A stretch of DNA of 64,000 nucleotides from Polyangium sp. 6x1 (GTDB taxonomy: Bacteria > Myxococcota_A > Polyangia > Polyangiales > Polyangiaceae), in NCBI RefSeq assembly GCF_029946515.1, contig NZ_JARZHH010000014.1, positions 1-64,000 on the forward strand, in the 5' to 3' direction. Below are positions 45,858 to 54,382 of the stretch, piece after piece. A program made the translations under genes and the position numbers. How positions within the stretch are numbered: the stretch's first letter is position 1; each line of letters starts with the position of its first letter. The notes under the pieces were generated by a model. The model saw nothing but the letters and a program-made list of their open reading frames with translations. It searched no databases and had not been told where the DNA came from.

Positions 45858-46562
45858 TCAGCGAGCGCCCGTGAAGATCGCGGTGCACTCCGGAACGCGC
45901 GCCCAAGCGCGCTCGCGGATCTGGGCCACGAGCGCTGGACCGAAAAATTCGCCGCAAATGCGCGCCGCGGTCTCGACGTCGGGGAACACGTAGTCGGTGC
46001 GCACCCAGCGGCGCGAAAGCCCATGCGCGTGCTCCAGATGCGCGAAGTACTCGTCCATGCCCGGATGGACTCGCGGCGTCTCGTGGCCGGTGCCAAGCGT
46101 CTCGATGACCATGAGCGCACCGCCGGGACGCACCACACGGAGCATCTCCGACAGCGCCGCGTCCACTTCTTCGCGCCAGCCCTCCGGCATCCAGTGACGA
46201 AAATGCCCGAACACCCATCCGGCCATCGCGACATCGACGCTCGCGTCGGGCAACGGCAACGAGCGCGCATCCGCGTTGTGGATGGTGAACGGCACGCCGG
46301 CCTGCGATAGATGCCGCCGCGCGATCTCCAACATAGGCGCCGCGCGATCGACCAAGTGCAAGCGAGACGCGCGCGCAGAGGCGATGCGCGAGAGCCGCCC
46401 GGTGCCCGCGCCGACGTCGAGCGCCACTGCCCCCTCCGGCAGCCATTCGCGCACCACGCGTGCGAGCGCCTCGTCCGCATCCTCCGCGTTGATCAGCGCG
46501 TCGTACGCGTCCGCCTTCTCTTGGTACACGCGCGCCTGCGCATCGCTCACTCGGTCGCTCAT
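45858..46562 (-). CDS. SAM-dependent class I methyltransferase
   Basis: The product is 234 residues from ATG 46562. Motif I is ALDVGAGTGRLSRIA (about 46-60), motif II LHLVDRAAPMLEIARR, motif III region HNADARSLPLPDASVDVAMA, and motif IV RVVRPGGALMVIETLG, as in Methyltransf_11 proteins. Target unknown. The start is next to a recombinase remnant, so it may be horizontally acquired cargo. Confidence 0.85.
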   Translation of the reverse strand: MSDRVSDAQARVYQEKADAYDALINAEDADEALARVVREWLPEGAVALDVGAGTGRLSRIASARASRLHLVDRAAPMLEIARRHLSQAGVPFTIHNADARSLPLPDASVDVAMAGWVFGHFRHWMPEGWREEVDAALSEMLRVVRPGGALMVIETLGTGHETPRVHPGMDEYFAHLEHAHGLSRRWVRTDYVFPDVETAARICGEFFGPALVAQIRERAWARVPECTAIFTGAR

Positions 46563-46569
46563 CGGCGCG

Positions 46570-46575
46570 ACCTTA
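46570..46575 (-). promoter_or_regulatory. -10 hexamer TAAGGT, leaderless-type
   Basis: On the minus strand TAAGGT ends seven bases before ATG 46562; the spacer CGCGCCG has no ribosome site. Confidence 0.4.
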
Positions 46576-46669
46576 TCGCACTCCCGCGCGACGTGACAGC
46601 GACTCGACAGGAACCCGTTTCGATGCCCGGAGCGTGCGAGCGCGATCAGCCGGGCGGAAGCAAAGCGAG

Positions 46670-46890
46670 GAGCGCGTCGCAATCTCGTTCGTGACCCTTG
46701 CACTCGCGAACAACAGGACAGAAACGTGGGTCCAGGATCGGACGGGGCATCAGTCCAGCGACATGATCAACCGCTATCGTCGTGCTGCGCGCACGGCGGC
46801 GGAGTTGGGTCTCGGGGAGTGCTTGCCGCTCGACCGGTCGATCCCCGAACTTGAAGCGGCGACGGTGGAAAAGGCGGCGGAAAGGGCACC
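46670..46890 (+). pseudogene. C-terminal remnant of a tyrosine recombinase
   Basis: The frame reads ISFVTLALANNRTETWVQDR, then TGHQSSDMINRYRRAARTAA and ELGLGECLPLDRSIPELEA. This is the end of a phage-type integrase: the GH of box II and the catalytic Tyr in INRYRRAART are both present. The N-terminal domain, the first catalytic Arg (HxLR) and a start are missing, and the frame runs on, without a stop, through a Pro-rich repeat into the next gene. It is a decayed fragment rather than a working enzyme. Confidence 0.7.
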
Positions 46891-46990
46891 GCGTCGGCGG
46901 CAAGGGGGCCCCCAGCCCGTGGAGATCCAGCCAAGATCCGCGGGGTTGGCGACCCCGAGTCCGAAGGACCGGAACCCTAACCCGCCCCCG

Positions 46991-47026
46991 CCTCCGCCTC
47001 CGCCTCCGCCTCCGCCTCCGCCTCCG
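46991..47026 (+). repeat. (CCTCCG)6 hexanucleotide repeat
   Basis: Six perfect CCTCCG units in the non-coding stretch between the recombinase remnant and the next gene, with imperfect units at both ends. It would encode a Pro run if translated and may be prone to slippage. Confidence 0.85.
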
Positions 47027-47128
47027 CTCCCGCCGCTGCCCTGTGCCAGCGGCCACAAAACGGCCTTGACCTTCCCGCCTCCCTCCGGTTTTCCTTCGAG
47101 CCGCACCTTTCTGGAAAGGATCCTCTCG

Positions 47129-47830
47129 ATGGCAACCACCCCCGCATGGAAGCTCCGTCGCCTCGCGACCCGCGCCAAGCGCGTGCAGGAGCGTAGGGCC
47201 TCCGAGTCGCCCGTCCTCGCCGCGTATTCGACCACCTTGCCCCCGAAGGTCGACGCATTCGTCGCCGCATACGACGCAGCCGCGAAATACGAAAACACCT
47301 GGCGACGTGAAATGCGCGAGGGCAAAGGCGCGGTCGCCGCCCTGCTCCGGCACATTCAGAGCTGGCTGCCCCTCCTCACGCGTGACCTCCCGGGATTCGA
47401 CCCGTCGACCTTCGGCGACAAGCCCGACGTTCCCGATGACGTGATCGAGGACGGGAACCGGCTCGCCGAGGTGCTGGAGGAGGCGACCACGGCAGACGGC
47501 AAACCGCTCGCCTACAAGCTCGCCGCGCTCGACGCGCTGAGCCCCTCCCTCGTGGCGGCAAACAAGGAATGGTCCGAGGCAGAGGCCGCGGATGCGACGT
47601 ACCAGAAGCTGCTCAAGGAGAGCCGCGCCACGGCCGTCGTGCTCGACAAGGAGATCCAGACGTTCCGCCGGAGCCTCGCGCATGCGGTGGGTCGAAACGA
47701 CAAGGATTTCCAGAAGTTGCGCGTCGAGCGGGCCTCCCAGAAGGACGACGAGGACGACGCGGCGGCGCCCTCGCCGCCGGCGCCCATCACGCCCGCGGCC
47801 GAAGGCGCGGCGCTTCCGACGGGCAGGTAG
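47129..47830 (+). CDS. Unknown helical protein
   Basis: The product is 233 residues from ATG 47129, with AAAGGA upstream. Almost all predicted helix: RRLATRAKRVQERRASESPV, YDAAAKYENTWRREMREGKG and KLLKESRATAVVLDKEIQTF. It closes with an acidic DDEDDAAAPSPPAP tail. No signal peptide, no family recognised. The longer in-frame reading upstream only joins it to the recombinase remnant and a Pro repeat. Confidence 0.65.
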   Translation: MATTPAWKLRRLATRAKRVQERRASESPVLAAYSTTLPPKVDAFVAAYDAAAKYENTWRREMREGKGAVAALLRHIQSWLPLLTRDLPGFDPSTFGDKPDVPDDVIEDGNRLAEVLEEATTADGKPLAYKLAALDALSPSLVAANKEWSEAEAADATYQKLLKESRATAVVLDKEIQTFRRSLAHAVGRNDKDFQKLRVERASQKDDEDDAAAPSPPAPITPAAEGAALPTGR

Positions 47831-47860
47831 GGCGCGGGATCCTCGGGGGGACGTCCGGAA

Positions 47861-47898
47861 ACCGGTGCGCGGGGTCCGGCGACCGGTGCGCGGGGTCC
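47861..47898. repeat. 17-bp direct repeat, period 21
   Basis: ACCGGTGCGCGGGGTCC occurs at 47861-47877 and 47882-47898. The surrounding 47831-48209 stretch has no gene I can support. Confidence 0.6.
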
Positions 47899-48209
47899 TT
47901 CCATCGGTCGGCGGCCTCCTTCGCTCGGGGGGCGGGGGCCCTGCGCCGGGGTGGCCTTTCCGGAGGAAGGTCGGCGGGGATGGTTCGCGGGGGAGGCGCG
48001 CCGCAGGTCGAGGGGCGCGGGGCGCTCGTGACCGGGAGGTGGCGCGCGTCGCGACGAGCCCGGGGCGCTTCGCGAGGGCGGGAATGTCGGGCCGCATCGC
48101 GTAGGGCTCCGGTGGGGGATCCTATCCGACGCGGCAGCGGAAGCGAAAGCCGTCGTGCCCAAGCACCCTTTGCCCCCACAGGCCGAGCATTCGTCTCAGC
48201 GTAGGCCGT

Positions 48210-48532
48210 CGCGCCGGGGCGCTGCCCCGGGCCCCGCGGGGGCTGTTCGCCCCTCGACCCGAACCAGGCGCGGCCTGGACCGGGGGTGGAAGAACTGCGC
48301 TCCGCGCAGTTCTTCCAACGGGCCGGTGGCAAGACCAGGTAGGTGCGTTTCAAGCTGACGACGGGCACGTTGCCGGTTGAACCTGCAGCGCTGCCGTCGT
48401 CGCCCGTCTTGATCTGGCTGTTCGATGAACTGCGCATCGCGCAGTTCATCGACCCCGCGTCCAGCGCTTGCGCTGGTCCGGGTGCAGGGGTGGACAACCC
48501 CTGCTGGGGCCTGGGGCAAAGCCCCAGCGCCG
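48210..48532. repeat. Compound palindromic repeat element, copy B (inverted)
   Basis: Reverse-complement copy of the 1120-1437 element: GC palindrome, CGCCCCTCGACCCGAACCAG, a hairpin at 48287-48317 (arms TGGAAGAACTGCGC, loop TCC), GGCCGGTGGCAAGACCA, about 80 bp unrelated to copy A, a hairpin at 48422-48452 (arms TCGATGAACTGCGC, loop ATC), then GCCTGGGGCAAAGCCCCAGC. It sits between two convergent gene ends. Loops and base-pair changes differ between copies while pairing is kept. Confidence 0.85.
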
Positions 48533-48536
48533 CGCC

Positions 48537-51053
48537 TCAAGCCGGCGGCTTGCAGAACACGCCGACGATCGTGCCCAGGTTGTTCCCGGGTTTGCATTCG
48601 GCATACGCGCCGTCGTCGTTCGGAATGACGGTCACGTCCACCTTGTCGGCTTCAATCGTCGGCACCATGCTCCAGTTGCAGGAGACGAGCCGGCATTCGC
48701 CGGGCGGCAGGACCTCGGTGGTCTTCGCCTCGCAGACCTTCATCTGCCCGACATAGAAGCCGACCGAGAGCCCCGCGCCCACGGGATCGGCGCCGCGGTT
48801 GCAGATCGGAGCGCCGATCTCCGCGCCGTCTCCACTGCAAGCGAATTGCGTGCTCGCGCCCGCCGTGGGATCACCCGTGGCCGCGCCGTTCGCATTGCCG
48901 GGGACGTTCTGGCGGAAGTTGTTGAGGTCCGGGTTGTCCCAGTTGTTCGTCCACGCGCTCGTCTTGGGAATGGTCCCGTCCTCGTTGACGTGCGTCACCG
49001 CATACGGGTGCTGATTCCAGATGGTCCGCGAGCGGACCCATTTGTCGTTCGCGTCCGAGTACACGCGGATCCCGGACACGCCGTGCGGGTGGCCGGCGCG
49101 GCACGTATTGCCGGTCCCGGGCGTGCCCGCGGGCGGCGGCGCGCAAAGGAGCCCCTCCTCGGTGCAGGCCGCGTCGTCCTGGGCCGCGCAGCATTGCTTC
49201 GTCTCGGTGCAGCGGCAGAACCCCGCGTCGCACACGCCGGAGATGCAATCGCCGGCCTTCTGGCAACGAACGCCGGGGAACTGCGCGTCGACGCCGTTCG
49301 CGTCGAGGGTCTGGCACGGAATGCCCGTGCCGTCGGGCGAGCAAGCCTTGTTCGACGGCGTGACGAGATCCGCGCGGAAATTGCCGTCGACGTCGGCGAT
49401 GATGGGGTTTTCGTACCAGGTGCACGACGAGCGATACTGGCTGAAGAGGACGTCGCCCGTGTCGCCGTCGTACACGCGGACGAAGCACTCGTCGCCGTAG
49501 ACGACCTCGCTCGAACCGTCGGCCTCGAAATCGAAGACGCTGGAGCCCGTGACGTTCGACGAGAGGTCCTGCGTCGATTTCGACCAGAGGATGTAGCCGC
49601 CCGCGGGGCAGGTGCCGCCCGCAAAATCACATGTGGCGAGGTTGCACGTCCCGCCCGGCCGCGGGGCCGGGCCGCAATCGAGGTCGTAGATCGTGTAGAA
49701 CGCCTGCCCGGCGACCGCGACCTCGGGCAGACCATCTCCGTCGAAATCGCTGACCGTGGGCGGACCGCCGCCCCCTGCCCCGGGCACGGCCACGGGCGGC
49801 TGCACGAGCGTGCCGTCGATCGCGTAGATCATGACGAGGCTCGATCGCACGACCACGATCTCGGGGTTCGTCGCGGGCACGCCGGCGCCGTACGCGCCGA
49901 AATCGGCGATGGCCACGTGCCCCGGCGCCGACGCCGACGCGCCGGGGAAGCCCGGCTCCTGCACCCACGCGCCGCCCGCCCACTCCCAGATGAACTGCCC
50001 GTTCGTGAACTCGACGTTCGGATCCTGATCGAGGTTCGCCACCACGGAGAAGAGGCCCGCGGAATAACTCGAATAAAGCGGCGGAGCGCCCGACGCGAGC
50101 GTTCCGTCGGCGCGGAGGACGGCGCCTTCGCGCAGGATCTCGGGCTTGCCGTCGTCGTCGATGTCGTGAATGGAAGGCCCGGCCCAGCCCACGGGGCAGC
50201 GGTGCTGGATGAAATCGCAGGGGCCGCCCGGGATGCCGGCCTGATACGGAGATTTCCACAGCAATCCCCAGGCGCCGGACTTTTTCGTGAACGCGAGGGT
50301 CGAGCCGTCCGCCCCGTACGCGACGATCTCGGCCACGCCGTCACCGTCGAGATCACCCGACGCGAGCGTGGACGAGGAGACGATCCAATCCGCCGCGCCG
50401 TCGCCGTCCACGTCGGTGCCGCCGAGGTTCGCCTCGAGCGAGCAATCCTTGCCGCTGAGCACGCGGATGACGCCCTGATCCTCGGTGTAATTGGCGATCA
50501 CGGTCGGCGTGAACGCCGCGGCGATGCTCGGCGGGCCCGCGGCCGCGGGCTTGTTGAAGTTCGTCACGATCGGCGTGCCCTGCACGTCGACGTGGCCGGG
50601 GAACGGATCGCCGGCGGGCGCCTGGCTGAACTCGCATTTGACGCGCGGCGAGAATTGCCCGGCGGCGATGACGTTGATGCACGTCGGGTCGTTCGGCGGC
50701 GACGCGCTCTCCCACGGCACGCATTGCTTGAGCGTGGGCTCGCAATACGTGTCGTTCTCGCAATCCGCGTCGTTCGCGCAGCCGGTCACGGGCACGCAGA
50801 CGCCGTGCGAGCAGACCTGCGTCGCGGGCTCGCACGTGGGATCACACGTGCCCGGAAACCCGCCGCCCTGCGCCACGCCGACGGTGAACGTCCCGCCGTC
50901 GCCCCCCTGCCCGCCCGAGCCCGGGCCGCTCCCCCCCGAGCCCCCGCCGCCCGTGGCCGTGCCGTCGCCGCAGCCCTCGGCCAGCGCAGTCAGGGCGAGC
51001 GCGAAAACGCCCGCCGCGGCGAGCCAGCCACCTTGAATCGATCTCCTCGTCAT
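48537..51053 (-). CDS. FG-GAP/VCBS-repeat surface lipoprotein
   Basis: The product is 838 residues from ATG 51053, with GAGGAGG upstream. Lipobox AEGC (Cys28), Gly/Ser linker, then a Cys-rich stretch (CDPTCEPATQVCSHGVCVPV, CANDADCENDTYCEPTLKQC). The main part is an FG-GAP-like propeller with calcium-type loops (DVDGDGAADW, DLDGDGVAEI, DIDDDGKPEI, DFDGDGLPEV, DVDGNFRADL). A second Cys-rich patch (CQKAGDCISGVCDAGFCRC) and a C-terminal beta domain follow. This is the layout of large myxobacterial surface lipoproteins; the ligand is unknown. Confidence 0.85.
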   Translation of the reverse strand: MTRRSIQGGWLAAAGVFALALTALAEGCGDGTATGGGGSGGSGPGSGGQGGDGGTFTVGVAQGGGFPGTCDPTCEPATQVCSHGVCVPVTGCANDADCENDTYCEPTLKQCVPWESASPPNDPTCINVIAAGQFSPRVKCEFSQAPAGDPFPGHVDVQGTPIVTNFNKPAAAGPPSIAAAFTPTVIANYTEDQGVIRVLSGKDCSLEANLGGTDVDGDGAADWIVSSSTLASGDLDGDGVAEIVAYGADGSTLAFTKKSGAWGLLWKSPYQAGIPGGPCDFIQHRCPVGWAGPSIHDIDDDGKPEILREGAVLRADGTLASGAPPLYSSYSAGLFSVVANLDQDPNVEFTNGQFIWEWAGGAWVQEPGFPGASASAPGHVAIADFGAYGAGVPATNPEIVVVRSSLVMIYAIDGTLVQPPVAVPGAGGGGPPTVSDFDGDGLPEVAVAGQAFYTIYDLDCGPAPRPGGTCNLATCDFAGGTCPAGGYILWSKSTQDLSSNVTGSSVFDFEADGSSEVVYGDECFVRVYDGDTGDVLFSQYRSSCTWYENPIIADVDGNFRADLVTPSNKACSPDGTGIPCQTLDANGVDAQFPGVRCQKAGDCISGVCDAGFCRCTETKQCCAAQDDAACTEEGLLCAPPPAGTPGTGNTCRAGHPHGVSGIRVYSDANDKWVRSRTIWNQHPYAVTHVNEDGTIPKTSAWTNNWDNPDLNNFRQNVPGNANGAATGDPTAGASTQFACSGDGAEIGAPICNRGADPVGAGLSVGFYVGQMKVCEAKTTEVLPPGECRLVSCNWSMVPTIEADKVDVTVIPNDDGAYAECKPGNNLGTIVGVFCKPPA

Positions 51054-51104
51054 TCTTTCCCTCCTCGGGAGGATTCGTGGGAGGGAGAGATTAGCGGAGT
51101 CGGC

Positions 51105-54100
51105 TCAGTAATAATACACTTGCACCACGTGCAGCGCGACGAGCACGGGCAGCGGCCAGAACACGATGAGGTGCGCGCGCGACGAGAGGAGCCGTCGATC
51201 ACGCGCCTTCAGCGCGCCCCATCGATTCGACACGGCCGTCACCACGCCCGCGATCGCGCCGAGCACGCACACGGCGAGGAAATCAATCGATAGCGCGAGA
51301 TTCAGGTGATGGCCGAGCCGGAGGCCCGTGTGCACCACGAGCGCGAAGAGCGTCGAGGCGCCGATGACGCCGTGGATCGCGCGGAACATGGGCACGTCGA
51401 GCCACGTGAATCGCTTCCACCGCTTGCGCAGCGAAAGCACGAGGCTCAGCACGCAGAGCCCGAGCAGCACGTAGCCGGAGATTTGCTTGAGCGTGTCGTC
51501 CGTGAAGATGCGCGCAGGGCCGAGCCGGCCCGCGATCGTCGTCGGCACCGGCATCGGTCGCGACGCGACCGCGACGGCCGACAGGAGGAACGCGCCGATC
51601 GACGCCACGAGCAGCGGCCGGACCCCCGACTCGGGCGGTATCGACTCCTTGCCCCGCGGCGAGGCGAGCGTCGTGGCCGAGGTTTTCTGCTGCTCGGGCG
51701 GGAGCATGCCGACCCGCTTCGGCGGCACCCAGCTGCGCCGGCCCTGCACGTAGCCGTAGTCGTAGCCGCGATCGTCGAGCGCCTCGAACGCCGCCTCCGC
51801 CTCCTCGGCGTACTCGTCCTCCGCGTCGTCGTCGACCTCGTCGTGGAGCGAAGGATCCTCGAAGAACGCCGGCAAGGGCGGCAGCGGCGTGATCTGCAGG
51901 TCATCCACCGCGCGCGCGGGCTCCTCGGAGAGCAGCGCGGGCGAGCGATCCGACGAGAGGCCGACCTCCGCCTCGTCCTCGGGCAGCGCAGGCGGCGCGA
52001 GCGCGCGGATCGCCGCTTCGAGGCCCTCGACGTGCGAGGGCGTGGGCGGGCGCGAGGACGGGCGCGGCTTGAGCCCGGGCGGGCGCGAGGAGGGCGCGCG
52101 CCTGCTGCTCGGCGCGCCGCCGATCTCGGTGTCGCGCGAGGAAGGCTCGGGCGCGAACCCCGCCGACTCGGCGCCGAGATCCGCGAGCCCGGGCGGGATC
52201 TCCATGAGCGGGAGCGTCTTGCGCCGCACGCGCCCGCCGCTCGACGACGGCGGGCTGCCCGGCATGACGATGTTCATCAGGGTCGACGACCGCGGCACCG
52301 CGCCCGGGAACGTGGGCCTGCGCTGCGAGACCGGCGCGGGCGTCATCGTGCGGCGCGACGTGGGCGCCCGATCCTTGCGCAGCGCCGGGCGCTCGCCCAT
52401 CCGCACGGAGGTGACGGGCACCGCGACAGGGACCGAGCCGTGCTCGTCCACGCCGAGCAGCTCCGCGATGAGCGGCTTGCACGAGCCGCAGACCGTGCCC
52501 GCGCCCGTCTTGCTGCAGAGCGCCTCGACCGACCCGCAGCCCTCGACGATCGCGAGGCTGAGCGCGCCGCGCGTGACGCGCATGCAGCCGCAGACGACGG
52601 CCTCGTCGGCCCACTCGGTGACCTTCTTCGACTCCTCCTTCGCGAAGAGGTTGCCCGTCGAGCGGAAGCGCCGCATGTCGAAGAACGACATCGGCACGGG
52701 CGAGGTGAGCGCGTCGCGGATGCGATCGAGGTTCTCCCAGTCGCCCACGGTGACCGCGCCGATGAGCTTGCCCTGGCGCGTCACGAGCTTGCGGTAGACG
52801 CCGCCGGTCGTGTAGCGCAGCGCCGACGAGAGCGGCTTCGTGTCGCCGTCGTACTCGCCGAGCGCGGCGACCGTGACCCCGAGCAGCTTGAGCTTCGCCG
52901 ACTGATCGGCGCCCTTGAACTCCGCGTTCTCGCCGAGCAGGTTCGCCACCAGGACGTTGACCATCTGGTAGCCCGGCGCGACGAGGCCGTACGTGATGCC
53001 GCCGTGGCTCGCGCACTCGCCGATCGCGAAGATCTGCTCGTCCGACGTCTGCAGCCGATCGTCGACGAGGATCCCGCCGTTCGGGGCGCACGTGATGCCC
53101 GCGGCCTTCGCGAGCTCGCCGCGCGGGCGAATGCCGGTGGACACGATGATCATGTCGACGGCGAGGATCTTGCCGTCGTCGAACTCCAGGACGAGCCGCT
53201 CGGTCTCGTCCTCGAGCGTCTCCTCTTCGGGCTCCTCGACGTCGACGGCCTCGTCCTTCGGCTCGTCGGTGAACTCCGCCGGATCCTCGTCGGCGTCGCT
53301 GCGCGGCTGCGTGAACCGATACGGGCCGGCGTTGCCGGGGGCGAGCTCGCCGGGCGAGAGCCCCTCGAGCGCCTTGCGCGCCTGCCGCTTCGCCTCCTGC
53401 TCCCGCCGCTTCGCCTGCTTCTCGGCCTCTTGCTCGGCCTTCTTCTTCGCCGCGAGGTGCTCCTTCATCGAGAGCACGCACTTGATCTTCTTGCCGACCT
53501 GGACCTTGACGCCGAGCTCCTCGATCTTCTCCTTGAGCACCACGGCGCCCTGCGCGTCGAGCTGCCGCGGCATGAGGCCCGGCGCGACCTCGATGACCTG
53601 GACCTCGATCGGGTGCAGCCTGCGCCCGAGGTCGTAGATCGCCTTCGCCGCCTCGAGGCCGAGCAAGCCGCCGCCAATCACGGCGACGCGGAGCGAGCCC
53701 TCGACGTGCGACTCGATGTTGTAGACGTCGTCGAAGGTCCGGTAGGTGTAGACGCCCCGGCGCAGCCGCTTCGTGTCGTCCTCGCCCTTGACGTGCATGC
53801 CCTCGATGGGCGGCACGAACGGCTCGGAGCCCGTCGCGAAGACGAGGCGGTTGTAGGGGACGCGGCGGCCCGAGTACGACTCGACGAAGCTGTGCTCGCG
53901 ATCGATGTAGATGATCGGATCGTCGAGGCAGAGGTCGATGTCGTGCGACTCGTACCAGTCCTCTTCCGCGAGGATCAGGCTCTCGCCGTCGCGACCGCCG
54001 AAGATGTCGGTCAGGTGGACGCGGTCGTAGGCGGGGAAGCGCTCCTCGCCGAAGACCACGATGCGGATGGAGCGGTTGACACCGTTCTCGACGAGCTTCT

Positions 54101-54233
54101 GGCAGAGCCGATAGCTCATCATCCCATTGCCGATGACGACCAGCGTTTGCCGGTCGTCATCGACAAGAGGCTCGTCGGCGTCGGGGAACCCCCCTGCCTT
54201 GCCGTCGTATGTGCCCCCCAATCCGGACGTCAC
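51105..54233 (-). CDS. NirB-like FAD reductase / BFD / cytochrome-b-like fusion
   Basis: The product is 1042 residues with GTG start 54233. Residues 28-250 and 355-440 form an FAD/NAD(P)H reductase like the N-terminus of assimilatory nitrite reductase NirB (VVIGNGMMSYRLCQKLVENG, VAVIGGGLLGLEAAKAI, IFAIGECASHGG). A charged coiled coil and acidic stretch (about 254-345) interrupts it. Residues 545-590 are a BFD [2Fe-2S] domain with CGC and CGSC. A disordered Ser/Pro/Arg linker (about 600-870) leads to five membrane helices with His residues in FRAIHGVIGASTL, VVHTGLRLGHHLN and VALHVVQVYYY, like a haem-b cytochrome. No sirohaem nitrite reductase domain. I infer NAD(P)H electrons passed to the membrane. 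Confidence 0.85.
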   Translation of the reverse strand: MTSGLGGTYDGKAGGFPDADEPLVDDDRQTLVVIGNGMMSYRLCQKLVENGVNRSIRIVVFGEERFPAYDRVHLTDIFGGRDGESLILAEEDWYESHDIDLCLDDPIIYIDREHSFVESYSGRRVPYNRLVFATGSEPFVPPIEGMHVKGEDDTKRLRRGVYTYRTFDDVYNIESHVEGSLRVAVIGGGLLGLEAAKAIYDLGRRLHPIEVQVIEVAPGLMPRQLDAQGAVVLKEKIEELGVKVQVGKKIKCVLSMKEHLAAKKKAEQEAEKQAKRREQEAKRQARKALEGLSPGELAPGNAGPYRFTQPRSDADEDPAEFTDEPKDEAVDVEEPEEETLEDETERLVLEFDDGKILAVDMIIVSTGIRPRGELAKAAGITCAPNGGILVDDRLQTSDEQIFAIGECASHGGITYGLVAPGYQMVNVLVANLLGENAEFKGADQSAKLKLLGVTVAALGEYDGDTKPLSSALRYTTGGVYRKLVTRQGKLIGAVTVGDWENLDRIRDALTSPVPMSFFDMRRFRSTGNLFAKEESKKVTEWADEAVVCGCMRVTRGALSLAIVEGCGSVEALCSKTGAGTVCGSCKPLIAELLGVDEHGSVPVAVPVTSVRMGERPALRKDRAPTSRRTMTPAPVSQRRPTFPGAVPRSSTLMNIVMPGSPPSSSGGRVRRKTLPLMEIPPGLADLGAESAGFAPEPSSRDTEIGGAPSSRRAPSSRPPGLKPRPSSRPPTPSHVEGLEAAIRALAPPALPEDEAEVGLSSDRSPALLSEEPARAVDDLQITPLPPLPAFFEDPSLHDEVDDDAEDEYAEEAEAAFEALDDRGYDYGYVQGRRSWVPPKRVGMLPPEQQKTSATTLASPRGKESIPPESGVRPLLVASIGAFLLSAVAVASRPMPVPTTIAGRLGPARIFTDDTLKQISGYVLLGLCVLSLVLSLRKRWKRFTWLDVPMFRAIHGVIGASTLFALVVHTGLRLGHHLNLALSIDFLAVCVLGAIAGVVTAVSNRWGALKARDRRLLSSRAHLIVFWPLPVLVALHVVQVYYY

Positions 54234-54382
54234 CGGCCTCGGTTCTACACCAGCAGGGGGGCGGCGGGCATCTTCTCGACGGCCCTCTCAGGACGGCCCG
54301 CAAAATTCACACGCTCGGCGTTACGCATCCCACGTGTCCGACGAACCGCCACCGACCCTTCGCGCCTGGCGTGGCCGCGCGC

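Noticed and set aside
46980-47100. Treating the recombinase remnant, Pro run and helical protein as one 398-residue gene
   Set aside because: The parts are unrelated, the first has no proper start, and ATG 47129 has a ribosome site; the fusion is probably absence of a stop by chance.
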